Below, piece by piece: positions 54,850-64,000 of a stretch of 64,000 nucleotides of DNA. The notes under the pieces are model-generated. The model was not told where the DNA came from. It was given only the letters and a program-made list of their open reading frames with translations, and searched no databases. The position numbers and the translations under genes were made by a program. Origin of the DNA: Lunularia cruciata (Eukaryota > Streptophyta > Marchantiopsida > Lunulariales > Lunulariaceae); the NCBI GenBank assembly GCA_948567375.1, contig OX419761.1, forward strand, positions 55,430,501 to 55,494,500, in the 5' to 3' direction. Positions within the stretch are counted from its first letter, which is position 1. Each line of letters starts with the position of its first letter.

Positions 54850-56103
54850 TTGTATGCCTTCAAGAAGCCCATGATTTACCCATAGGTGGTCACATAGGAG
54901 TGAACAAGACCTTGGGTATCATCCAATGCCAATGGTGGTGGCCCAACATGATACAAGATGTTCAAGAATTTATCCGATTGTGTGAGAGTTGCCAATGCAA
55001 CAAGGCCAGCAACCAAAGGCCAAGTGAACTCCTTCAACCACTCACCATTCCATCCACTCGATGGGAGTATGTGAGCTTGGATCTCATCACATCCTTACCC
55101 AAGACAAAGCAAGGACACACATCTATCATGGTGTTTGTGGATAAGCTTAGTAAGCAAATCCACTTGGCACCAGCTTGTGATATCATGGATCCTCCAACCT
55201 TAGCGCAAATCTACTTTAACAATGTCTTCAAGCATCATGGGATGCCATGTGTACTCATCTCCGATCGTGATCCTTGATTTATCAAGAAGTTTTGGCAAGC
55301 ACTTTTCCAGATACTCGGCACCAGGCTTACCTTGTCTATGGCCTATCATCCTCAAACTGATAGACAAACCAAATGTGCAAATCATACATTGGAAGATATG
55401 TTGCGTGCTTTTGTCAATATCCACCATACCAATTGGGATGAATGTCTGGCAGTTGCAGAATTTGCCTACAAATTCCAAACACGCAAGCACCAGATTTTCT
55501 CCTTTCTTTCTCAATTTTTGCCAAGATCCACTTGTTCCAGATTCTCTTCTTGCTCCCTCTCTATCTCAGGTTCCTCATACTTCAACATTCTTGACCACTA
55601 GATCCCAATCTCTCCAGCAAGCAAAATCTCACCTCCTTGTTACTCAAAATTATCAAAAACAATATGCAGACCACCATTGTCTTGATCTCACCTTTGAAGT
55701 TGATAATAAAGTCATGCTATCCTCCAGTAACCTCCCTCTCCCTCTTGATACCCAAGTTTGTAAACTTGCCCCTAATTGGATAGGACCGTTTGATGTCACC
55801 CAAATTGTCTCTTATGTTGCTTATCGACTTGCCTTGACTTGTCATATGCGTATCCATCCAATCTTTCATGTTTCCAAGTTGAAACCCTTTGTTCCTAACC
55901 CCTCTTCCTTTTCCTCTTGACTCCAACCTCCCCCTCCTTTTGTCCCTCTCAATGATCATGAGGAGTATGAAGTTGATCGTATCCTTGAGCGTCATCATAT
56001 TCAACGAGGCTGTGGACAACATATGAAGTACAAGGTCCTTTGGAAAGGGTATCCCCTTCATGATGCTACATGGGAACCTCTTTCTCACCTCTTGAATGCA
56101 TAA
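54850..56103 (+). pseudogene. pol: E4 integrase with C-terminal chromodomain
   Basis: Zinc domain: HDLPIGGHIGVNKTLGIIQC and LCESCQCNK (HHCC). Core: WEYVSLDLITSLPKTKQGHT (first Asp), HGMPCVLISDRDP (second Asp) followed by a stop, and MAYHPQTDRQTKCANHTLED, where the catalytic Glu of the usual DGQTERVN block is Lys. The tail 55222-55920 has NWIGPFDVTQIVSYVAYRLA and RIHPIFHVSKLKPFVPNPSS. Then comes a chromodomain at about 55955-56103: EYEVDRILERHHIQRG, MKYKVLWKGYPLHDATWEPL. The chromodomain would bind chromatin marks and steer integration. It is well kept; its aromatic residues (Y, W, W) are present. Confidence 0.88.
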
Positions 56104-56166
56104 ACAACCATCTAGGAGTTTGAAGCTTCACTGGCGACGACGTCACCAACTAGCGGTGGAGAAATA

Positions 56167-56519
56167 TGTAACAATATGGAGTTTAGCGACAAAGTTAGTA
56201 GGGCTAACAATGTAGCAAATAAGACAAATTAGCCTAGAATATTCTAGAAGTATCTAGGAAGCTTCTTGGGAAGCTTCCCGGCTAGCTTTTTTTGCACCTC
56301 AAGTTAGTAGCTTCTAGAAGCTTCCAACTAGCTTAGCTTGCATACCAAGTAGGCGGCTTCTAGAAGGAAGCTTCTTGAGAAGCTTGTCAAGGGCCTTGTA
56401 TGCTACCCATAAATACCAAAGCCCAAGCTTATGCTAGGCATTTGGAGTTTTCCTTCATTCAAGTGTCCCAATGTGAGCTTCCATTCTCCTATTTCTCTCC
56501 TTGGTCTTGGTCTTTTACA
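56167..56519 (+). repeat. E4 3' LTR (353 bp)
   Basis: TGTAACAATATGGAG to GGTCTTTTACA, preceded by a purine-rich GGTGGAGAAATA. Contains a perfect three-unit heat-shock element, CTTCTAGAAGCTTCC at 56311-56325, and a TATA box CCATAAATA near 56407. Confidence 0.93.
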
Positions 56520-56524
56520 CCAAG

Positions 56525-56916
56525 GATAGCCCATGTGAAGGAATCCTTGACTTAGTGGTTGGATCAAGATAAGATCACATGCTTAGTGGAATATGCCCAT
56601 ATGGATAGATATTCCTTTATACTTTTTGACTTTATTTGACTTTTAACCTAGTAACTTGAGTTACTTCAATAATTAGTAACTTTGGTGCATAACTATTTCA
56701 CAAGTATATAAACAGGGGATGAGGAGGTACTCATCATCCTTTCATTTGCAACTATCTTTCTCTCATTGAGTTCTCTAGTGAACAATATCTTGAGTCTTGG
56801 AGTGTTAGCCTTGGAGGAGTATGATGGAGTTGGAGTTCCTTGCCTTCTTAGTCCATGGTGCGCTACCATAATAGCCATTAGAAGTTCGTCCTAAGTGGGA
56901 GACAAGCCGGCTCATA
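56525..56916 (+). repeat. E3 3' LTR, second part
   Basis: Continues the LTR after E4. TATA box TATATAAA at 56705-56712. Ends CCGGCTCATA (CA changed to TA). Confidence 0.92.
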
Positions 56917-58503
56917 GTACATCTTTAATGCATCTTTGAACTTGGCCTTCAATACTTCCTTCTCCTCCATGTATTGAGAAAATTGGGCTTCCACATTAAT
57001 GACTAGCCCTTGCAAATGCTCTTCTTCTCAATTTCTTCTTGCTAACTCCTACTGCTAAGCTTCATCCTTCTACGTTGCCATCTTCTTCAAAATTTCCAAC
57101 TCCTACTCCATCACCTAGCAATTGCCTTTGAATGTATAGCCTCAATACATGCTTGATCACATTCTCCCTTCAACTTCTCCTTGGCTATCTTCTATTTCCT
57201 TAGTTCTTTTGCTTGCATTTCAAGCTTAACTCCTTGTTCCTTGAAAGCCTCTTGTAAGTTCACAACTTTCTTCTTTCTCAAGACTTTGTCAACACTAAGC
57301 TCCTCAACTTGCTTCTTGCCCTAGAGTTACTTATTCTCTACAACCGCTTCTCTTCTCTAGTTTGGATGGAAATGCGACACCATCTTTTGCCTCTCTTCTA
57401 CACTCAACAAGTTCAGCCTAAGGTAAAAGTGTGCTGCAAATGGCACTAGGTAGTGAGATGGCAATTGATCTCTCCAATTCCAAACCATCTGCCTTGTTTG
57501 TTGGTGAAAACATTTCAACCAATTCACTAATTCTCCTACAAACATATGGTGAAAGAACATGACTTGGTGCTTCATTACATAAGTGGTTTGCTCTGGCTTG
57601 AAAATTTCCATCATCACCTTGACAATACTTCACCTTACCGGGTCTCGATAGCCCATTTTATACTCATTCTTCATATGTAGAGCACTAAAGGAATTTTGGA
57701 TTTCAGCAATCTCTTCTGTAGACTCTTCTTTCCCAAGGAATGTTGCTCTGATTTCCTCAGCAGCCTCTCTTCCCAAGACCAATCTCCAATCTGACTCTGT
57801 CCATTGAGTTGGATTGCTTCTCTTCCCTTCTACTTCTGCCATGAAACTTGGAAAACTCAAGTTCCAGGCCAAAAAAGTGATCCAAAGTTTACTCAATACT
57901 TTGCTCCTTGCTACTACATCTAACCTCCAAATCATAGGATTCCTCATTCTTTCCTTCCCATATTGGCATCATGTGATCTCTTACTTGTGGAAGTTGGAAG
58001 ATAATTCTTCCGTCTTTGAGATGCAAAATTCTAACTTCCTTAGGATTTTTGAACATTGAACTCTTGGCTGGCTTCATAATAGGTACTATTGCGGGTCAAG
58101 TACTTGGTTGCTTACAATACTTGTGTGACATTTCAAAAGTCCCTTGATGACATTTTGATTTTATAGTTCTTCACTACATGGTCATTCTTCAATCACTCCT
58201 CACTTGATAATCACCCATTCTGCATGCATTTCTTCTATCACTATCAATTTTATCCAGCTCATACCTTAGCCATTTTCTTGATTGTATGTTCTTGTCTAGA
58301 AAACTTGAAGAAAAGTTGTTACACTATCTTCACGTCGGGTTGAACCCCAAGGTGAAATCTTCTTACTTTGAGTTTCTCCAACAACAAGTCTGATCTGAGT
58401 CCTTCATTTCCTAACATGAAGTTAATTAGTTTGGGTTAAATCTAACTTTAATTGTACACTTCTTCTTCAAAATATAACAAAACCAACAAATATGGGGACC
58501 ACC
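56917..58503 (-). mobile_element. CCU-9, 5' part of a copy cut by E3
   Basis: 5' terminus at about 58503 (plus strand ATATGGGGACCACCA, decayed). The minus strand runs through leader and N-terminal domain (57630-57947, then 57357-57617) to the coil, where the E3 LTR begins (QYMEEKEVLKAKFKDALKMY at 56990-56925). The remaining 3' part of this copy is not in the window. Confidence 0.75.
57000..57960 (-). pseudogene. CCU protein, decayed copy (N-terminal domain and coil start)
   Basis: 57630-57947: RLDVVARSKVLSKLWITFLA, WTESDWRLVLGREAAEEIRA, KNEYKMGYRDPVR. 57357-57617: EIFKPEQTTYVMKHQVMFFH, HMFVGELVNWLKCF, HYLVPFAAHFYLRLNLLSVE. The acidic region is nearly absent; the coil follows soon after 57357, so this copy has an internal deletion. 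Confidence 0.68.
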
Positions 58504-58783
58504 ATGATCACATTGATACCTATTGATTTGGGTTGTGGTGTAAATTTCATGATGGAGGACACCTCAAATTGGTTGGGGTATCACATGTTTGAGCCAACAC
58601 CCCAAATTTTGAAATTTGTGGACCAAACCAGGAGACAACCTTTGGGCATGCTATCAAATATAACTATAATCATCAGAGGAGTGCACTTCAAACATTGTGT
58701 TGAGACCAGTAACCAAAATTGGTTACCCACTAGTGATTAGAAGACCTTGGGTGTACAATGCCCAAGTTGTTGTGGATTGGCAT
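58504..58783 (+). pseudogene. Aspartic protease fragment of another Ty3/gypsy family
   Basis: Plus strand: LIPIDLGCGVNFMMEDT (active site D-L-G in place of D-S-G), FEPTPQILKFVDQTRRQPLG, MLSNITIIIRGVHFKHCVET; then, after a stop, the typical end LGVQCPS/VYNAQVVVDW near 58745-58780. It matches the plant gypsy protease pattern (D-S-G, 'L..ADQ.R..PLG', 'GRPWLY.A.V..DW') and is unlike the E1-E3 and E4 proteases. Enclosed between CCU-9 and CCU-10. With the gag piece at 37687-38189 it may come from one third gypsy family. Confidence 0.75.
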
Positions 58784-61555
58784 TGTGACAAACCGGCAAA
58801 TATCACTTTGCGGTAATCAAGTAAGTAAAGTTTGTTCCCACAGAGATATTGGTCAGAAATGTCCAAATACAAAGTCAAATGTCACAATGTAGTTCTTCTC
58901 GGTTGCATCTTTAATCTCTTAGGTAGAAAATACACCCATTGAGAGTAACAAGCACTGATTTGCAGTCTCATCACAACAATGTGTCACACTTAATCACAAG
59001 ATCAAAAACACAAAGTAAAGATCAAAGCTGTGGAATCCAACATCCACCAAACACATTGACTTGCACTTTGAAATTCTCCCAATACTCACAAACATAAACA
59101 CAAAGTTGATACTCGGAATTAAGCTCAAACGATGGGCACTTCTTCATAGCACTTTGCTTTATCTATCTTAGAAATAATGAGCATTGAACAACATATTATT
59201 GTGAATGCCAATCTTAAATAGTCAAGCAAACGTCAGTTCTAACAACTATACCGTTTCCTAACAACTCTTCCTACCTGCAGATCTGAAACGACAATGCACC
59301 TCTTCATATTTGCCTCTTCAAATCTCAAAATTGTTACTACTCCAATCCGATGTCTACTTCTTCCTCAGCTTCCAATCCCAAAGTCACTTTACTCACTACT
59401 CTATCCTCGGGTTTCACAACTCCTAATTCCTCCACTAATTCTAACACTTCTTCATTCTGATTTACAATTACACTAGTAGGTAATCTATCTAACTCCATAT
59501 CTTTTGACCCACTCTTCTCTAATATCTCCGATGGTAATTCCAAAGATATCTACACTCTTATGTCATCTATTTCAGGTTTTGCTTTTATATCCTTCTAAAG
59601 TTTATCTATTTCTAATTTCACTAAGTCTAATTGAATTGTGATATTGTCTTCCACTTCCAATATCTTGTGCAGTCTCATTTCTTCAATTTGTATGCTGGCT
59701 TTTGTACTCAACATCATGTTCATCTTTGTTTTTATCTCCTTCAATGGCTCTAGTCTCATTCTTCTCTCCCATTCTCGATCTGCAAGCCAATCTTCCATAT
59801 ACATTGCCAATTCCGCTTTGAACTTGGCTTTCATTGTCTCCTTCTCCTTCTCCTTTAGCACAATCTTCTCCTCCAGATTGCAAAGTAACTCTCTTAACCT
59901 CTCTTCCTCTCTATATCTCACTACCAACTCTCTTTGCCAGAGTTGCTTTTTCTCTTCTACACTCTCCCTCACTCTTTCTAGCTCTTGCTGCTTCTCTGCT
60001 ACTCTCGCCATAGCATGGATAATCTCTAATCTTGAATCAGCAAACTGCTATTTCAAGATTTCATACTCAACTACCTATTTTTCCCTTGCTATGACATTTT
60101 GCTCTATGGTTCTCTCTCTACTTCCCACTTCTCTCTTCAAGTTCTTGATAACTTCATTGTGCACTACTGCATCTACTCGTAGCACTTCCCTTTCCTCCTC
60201 ACCTTGGATAACACTCTTCTTCAATTCCGAGTTCTCTTCTTCTAATCAAGCTAACACCTGCAATACAATCTTCACCTTCAGACACATCAACTTCATCTCC
60301 CTCTGCTTGTGTTCTAACTTCACTAACAACGGGCACACAATCTCCTACAGATAATCTACTCCTTCATTTGAAATTACTTTGGCTTGTGGACTTATCTCCT
60401 TCTTCTTTTCTTCCTCACCTAACTCTCGCATTCTTAGTTGCAATTGCCTTATAGGAATGGATTTGTTGCTCCCCAAAGTTCCACTCTCCAATTCTCTTAC
60501 CCTACTTGGCCCCGCTTCATAATTTGCCCTACGTCTGGAATGGACTCCCCTCTGAATTGTAACTCTCTTTTTCTCCTACTTTGGAACTTTGTCTTTCAGT
60601 TTTGAGTTACCTTTCTCTTCTATCTCCATCTTGGCTTCCTCCTCTTTGGGTACCAACTACATCTCTACTCCATCATCTCTGGCACTACTTGTGTCCCCAC
60701 TCTAAAGCATGAACTCGGGTTCTTCTTCCTTCTCCAAGTCTTTGGACTTGCACTCAGCCTCCCCTTCCAACTCTTTGTCTGACGATGCGATTACCACCAG
60801 TTCTCTCCTCGGGTTCACCTTTCTAGCTTTCCAAGGTCACGCCTTCTCTACTTCATCTTCTTCTCTATGTTGACTCATGTTCTTCAACTTTGGAGTACTC
60901 ACCTTCACTTGCACACTTTGCCCCGTCTTCTCATAGTACTCATCGCTACTACTGATTTGTAGGATGTACTGCTGCTCCTCCGCATCAACATCACTTTGCA
61001 AGTTGGGGTAGAAATGGGACACCATCTTGTGTCTCTCCGCTGCATTGAGCAAGTTTAGCCCCATATAGAAGTGGGTTGCAAACGGCACAATGTAATGTGG
61101 CGATGACTTGTCTTGCAAATTCCACATCATCTGTCGAGTGCTCTAGTGGAAACACTTCGCCCATTAATTAGCTCTCCTGCAAACATCTTATGGAAGAACA
61201 CCGCTTGGTGCTTCATCACATAAGTCATTCTCTCCGGCTTCAAGATTGCCATTAGAGCACTCACAATCCACCTCTTGACAAGATCCTTATAGCTCTCCAC
61301 TTTGTAGCCATTCTTTATGTGCTTTGAAGAGAAGGCATCTCTCACTTCTTGGGTTTCTTTGCCTACTTCTCCCTTCCCAAGAACGTGGCACCATGCTTTG
61401 CGCTTGCTTCTCTCCCGAGTACTAATCTCCAATCCGACTTTGTCCATCGAGCCAATTTATCTCTCTTCTCTTCTTCTTCAAGGCCATCGAGACACTTACT
61501 CTTGATGATCTCAGTCATGAAACCTGGAAAACTAACATTCGAGTTCCATGCCGTT
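58784..61555 (-). mobile_element. CCU-10, 5'-truncated copy
   Basis: 3' terminus TGTGACAAACCGGCAAATAT at 58784 (plus strand). A deletion of part of the 3' region is seen near 58990-59000, where CACACTTAATCACAA jumps to AGATCAAAAACAC. The minus strand continues to 61555, inside the first part of the N-terminal domain, where it meets a piece of opposite orientation. Confidence 0.8.
59337..61550 (-). pseudogene. CCU protein, decayed copy
   Basis: 61363-61550: SFPGFMTEIIKSKCLDGLEE, WTKSDWRLVLGREASAKH. 61127-61447: KHIKNGYKVESYKDLVKRWI, SALMAILKPERMTYVMKHQA. 60837-61130: PPHYIVPFATHFYMGLNLL-like sequence and DAEEQQYILQISSSDEYYEK. Acidic region near 60560-60800. Coil 59595-60011 (ARVAEKQQELERVRESVEEK). 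Tail 59337-59543 (ELPSEILEKSGSKDMELDRL and ending AEEEVDIGLE). Similar to CCU-3 in order and sequence. The tail ending DIGLE again supports DIGSE as the original C-terminus. Confidence 0.72.
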
Positions 61556-61780
61556 TTTGGGAGAGTCTGAATCATCACAATCAAGATTGTTTGGAAAGAT
61601 TTGATGGAGTTGTGATTAAGGAGTGTTAATTTGTGACAAGACTGCAAATCAGTGCTTGTTACTCTCTTCTAGGTATTGTTTCTACCTGAGAGACTAAAGA
61701 AGAACTCAAGAAGAACTGCAATTGTTACTTTGCTTTGTATTTGACCAATTCTGACTCGTATCTCTGTGGGAACAAACTTT
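61556..61780 (+). mobile_element. CCU-11, 3' fragment in opposite orientation
   Basis: Sense-strand piece of the 3' region (TTTTTGGGAGAGTCTGAATC to GTGGGAACAAACTTT); the last 40 bp of the unit are missing. It forms the left arm of a long inverted repeat with CCU-12. Confidence 0.85.
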
Positions 61781-62025
61781 TGCAGTAATTAGGTAAGTAA
61801 AGTTTGTTCTTGTAGAGATACTAGTCAGAATTGGTCAAATACAAAGTCAAATAGTAACAATGTAGTTCTTCTTGATTTTTTCTTTAATCTCTTAGGTAGC
61901 AACTACACCTAAAAGAGAGTAACAAGCACTGATTTGCTGTCTTGTCACAACAATTTGTCACACTTAATCACAACTCCATCAAATCTTTCTAAAAAATCTT
62001 GATTGTGATGATTCAGGCTCTCCCA
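61556..62025. repeat. Long near-palindrome, arms about 220 bp
   Basis: Left arm 61556-61778 and right arm 61785-62025 are the same CCU 3' region in opposite directions with almost no spacer. Arms are imperfect. A four-to-five base overlap (ACTTT) joins them at 61775-61781. Confidence 0.88.
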
Positions 62026-64000
62026 AGAATGGCACTTCACTGCAAAATGACTTTGCTTTAGAATTGTGTTCCACTCCTCCACTTAAGGCACAACTTCCTT
62101 GATCAAAATTGCTTCACATCAACTCAATGCTACACTCACAAATGCAAAATACTACCAACACTATAATTCCTCTCAAATCTGTCAAGGCATTGCTCCGATT
62201 GCACTTCACTAAGGATCAAACACACCGAATGAAGATTAAGGCTGGGGAATCCAACATCTAACAAGCACATTGATTTGCACTTCAAAATTCTCCACACACT
62301 AACAAACACAAACACAAAATTGATACTTGGAATTAAGCTCAAATGACGAGCATTGCTTCATAGCACTTTGCTTTATCTATTCTTAGAAATTATGAGCACT
62401 GAACAACATATGACTACAAATGCCACCTTTAAATAGTAAAGCAAATGATAGCTACTAACAACTATACCGTTTCCTAACAACTCTTCTAACCTGTAGATCC
62501 AAAAAGACAAGGCACCTCTTCATATTTGCCTCTTCAAATCTCAAAATTGTTACAACTCTGATCCAATGTATACTTCTTCCTTTGCTTCAAATCACGAAGT
62601 AACTTCACTTACTACTCTATCCTCGGGTTTCACAACTACTAAATCCTCTACCAATTTTACTTATTCTTTACTTTGATCTATAATTCCTATCATAGTAAAT
62701 CCTTCTAAATCTCTATCTCCCAACCCACTCTTCTCTAACATCTCCACTAGTAACTTCAAAGATATCTATACTCCTATGTCATCTACTTTGGGTTTTGCTT
62801 GTACATCCTTCCGAAGTTTATCTATCTCCAATTTTACCAAGTCTAATCTAATCATGATATTATCTTCTACTTCCAATATCTTCATATTTACACAAGTTCA
62901 GAGACTAATCAGCAAGGCATTCAAATCTTTATCCTTTGAATTTCTCCTCCTTGTGTCTTGCACCAACCGCTTCAACTCGTGCAATCTGGTTTCTTTGATT
63001 CAGACATTGGCTTCTGTACTCAACATTGCATTCATCTTTGTCACAATCTCCTTCAATGGCTCAAGTCTCATTCTTCTCTCTTGCTCTTGATCTGCAAGCC
63101 AATCTTCCCTATACATTGCTAGTTTTGCCTCAAACTAGGTTGTCACTATCTCCTTTTCCTTCTCCTTCTACACAATCTTCTCCTCTAGATTACGGAGTAA
63201 CTCTCTCAGTCTTTTTTCTTCTCTATACCTCATAGTCAACTCCCTTTGCCAAAGCTGCTTCTTTTCTTCTACACTCTCCATCACTCTATCAAGCTCTTGC
63301 CTTTTCTCTGCTACCCCTTGCAATAGCATGAATAATTTCTAATCAAGAATCAACAAATTGTTGTTTCAAGTTTTCATACTCCGCTACTTGCCTTTCTCTT
63401 GCTATGACATTCTGCTCTATGATTCTTTCTCTACACCCCACTTCTCTCTCCAAGTTCTCAATTTCTTGATTTTGTACTAATGCATCTACTTGTAGTATTG
63501 TAGATTTTGTACTAATGCATCTACTTTGTACTAATGCATCTATTTTGTACTTGCATCCCTTTCTTCCTCACCTCAGATTACACTCTTCTTCAACTCCAAG
63601 TTCTCTTCCTCTAATTGTGCTAACACCTCCAACACAGTCTTCACCTCTGGACACTTTGACTGCATCTCCTTCTTCTTGTGCTCCAACTTTACTAACAACG
63701 GGCACACAATCTCCCGCAGATACTCTACTCCTCCACTTGAGCTTATCTTGACTTGCAGACTTTTCTCCATCTTTGCTTCTTCTTCACTTGACACCTACCT
63801 TCTTAGCCATAATCGCCTTATTGGGATGGATTCTTTGCTCCCCAAACTTCCACTCTCAACTCCTCTTACCTTACTTAGCCCCGCTTCATACTTTGCCTTC
63901 CTTTTGGAGCAAACTCTTTGTTGAATGGTCACCCTCTTCTCCTCCTGCTCTAGAACTTCTTTTACGTGTAGGTTACATTCTTCTTCTATTTCCATCTTTC
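61781..64000 (-). mobile_element. CCU-12, copy running off the right edge
   Basis: Minus strand from about 61781 (terminus missing 27 bp) through the 3' region (TATTTAAA box at 62435-62428), tail and coil to the acidic region at 64000. The 5' third is outside the window. Confidence 0.8.
62560..64000 (-). pseudogene. CCU protein, decayed copy (acidic middle, coil, tail)
   Basis: 63795-63995 gives MEIEEECNLHVKEVLEQEEK and the Arg-rich joint SIPIRRLWLRR. 63573-63794 gives LVKLEHKKKEMQSKCPEVKT and LAQLEEENLELKKSVI. The coil follows below 63400 and the tail near 62560-62780, with frameshifts. A short local repetition of TTTTGTACTAATGCATCTAC (three times, 63471-63545) interrupts the coil coding. 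Belongs to the CCU-3 subfamily. Confidence 0.7.

Larger units (their letters stand above)
50947..56519 (+). mobile_element. E4, chromodomain Ty3/gypsy retrotransposon (chromovirus), 5.57 kb
   Basis: Complete element with target duplication CCAAG (50942-50946 and 56520-56524) in the 3' LTR of E3. Order: 5' LTR 50947-51371, primer site, gag 51391-52500, protease about 52640-52950, reverse transcriptase 53200-53900, RNase H 54084-54640, integrase 54850-55560, C-terminal part with chromodomain to 56103, polypurine tract about 56153-56166, 3' LTR 56167-56519. Every gene has stops or shifts. A chromodomain at the integrase end marks the chromovirus branch; the clade is not determined. Confidence 0.93.
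41919..56916 (+). mobile_element. E3, Ty3/gypsy retrotransposon, 5'-truncated, carrying CCU-8 and E4
   Basis: Sense copy of the E1/E2 family. The 5' LTR and primer site are replaced by CCU-7. Present: leader ORF end (41930-42145), gag (42382-43340), zinc knuckle and linker to 43830, protease to 44130, then CCU-8 (44131-47862), reverse transcriptase from 47863, integrase to 50598, and a 3' LTR (50647-50946 and 56525-56916) split by E4. About 330 bp between protease and reverse transcriptase are missing at the CCU-8 site. The 3' LTR ends GGCTCATA in the coil region of CCU-9. Confidence 0.9.

Overview
The window is nuclear DNA from a land plant with a large, repeat-rich genome. It shows nested Ty3/gypsy LTR retrotransposons, a PIF/Harbinger transposase relic with a GT-AG intron, a plant-type non-LTR reverse transcriptase fossil and a nuclear copy of part of the plastid 16S rRNA gene. 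The non-LTR family and the general decay would suit a fern, another seed-free plant or a gymnosperm; that is inference. I see no intact host gene, no tRNA gene and no CRISPR array. Almost every reading frame is broken.

Layout. 1-5631: two old copies of a 3.7-kb unit, one inside the other. 5632-17640: AT-rich ancient DNA with a decayed coding relic (7308-8540), a non-LTR reverse transcriptase fossil (10830-14170) interrupted by a plastid 16S fragment, three perfect short hairpins (14176-14655), a 2-kb island of different composition and a 103-bp tandem repeat. 17690-18998: PIF/Harbinger transposase pseudogene. 19383-64000: a continuous nest of retroelements. E1, E2 and E3 are copies of one Ty3/gypsy family (692-bp LTRs, PBS like that of Athila/Tat elements, no chromodomain). 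E4 is a chromodomain Ty3/gypsy element inserted in the 3' LTR of E3 with a CCAAG target duplication.

The dominant and most unusual component is a 3.73-3.78-kb unit, called CCU here (coiled-coil unit), present as about ten copies or pieces. It starts TGTGGTACCCACA, ends TTGTCACA, and one copy (21635-25415) has a perfect 5-bp target duplication, ACAAT. It carries one long reading frame of about 820 codons: a conserved N-terminal globular domain, an acidic middle, a long coiled coil and a conserved tail. It has no reverse transcriptase, integrase or transposase and no internal terminal repeat. A TATTTAAA-like box lies about 670 bp before the 3' end in nearly all copies. The ends, the target duplication and the box fit a solo LTR of unusual length whose U3 encodes a protein; a non-autonomous element of another kind is the alternative. 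Copies often sit at breakpoints between unrelated gypsy fragments, as expected if CCUs are recombination substrates.

Inferred order of events: CCUs and E-family gypsies inserted into each other repeatedly; one CCU (26915-29296 plus 36516-37686) was split by E2; E3 inserted into another CCU; E4 inserted last into the E3 LTR. The copy at 21635-25415 keeps the most CpG sites and looks youngest among the CCUs. The E4 LTRs carry perfect three-unit heat-shock elements upstream of a TATA box.
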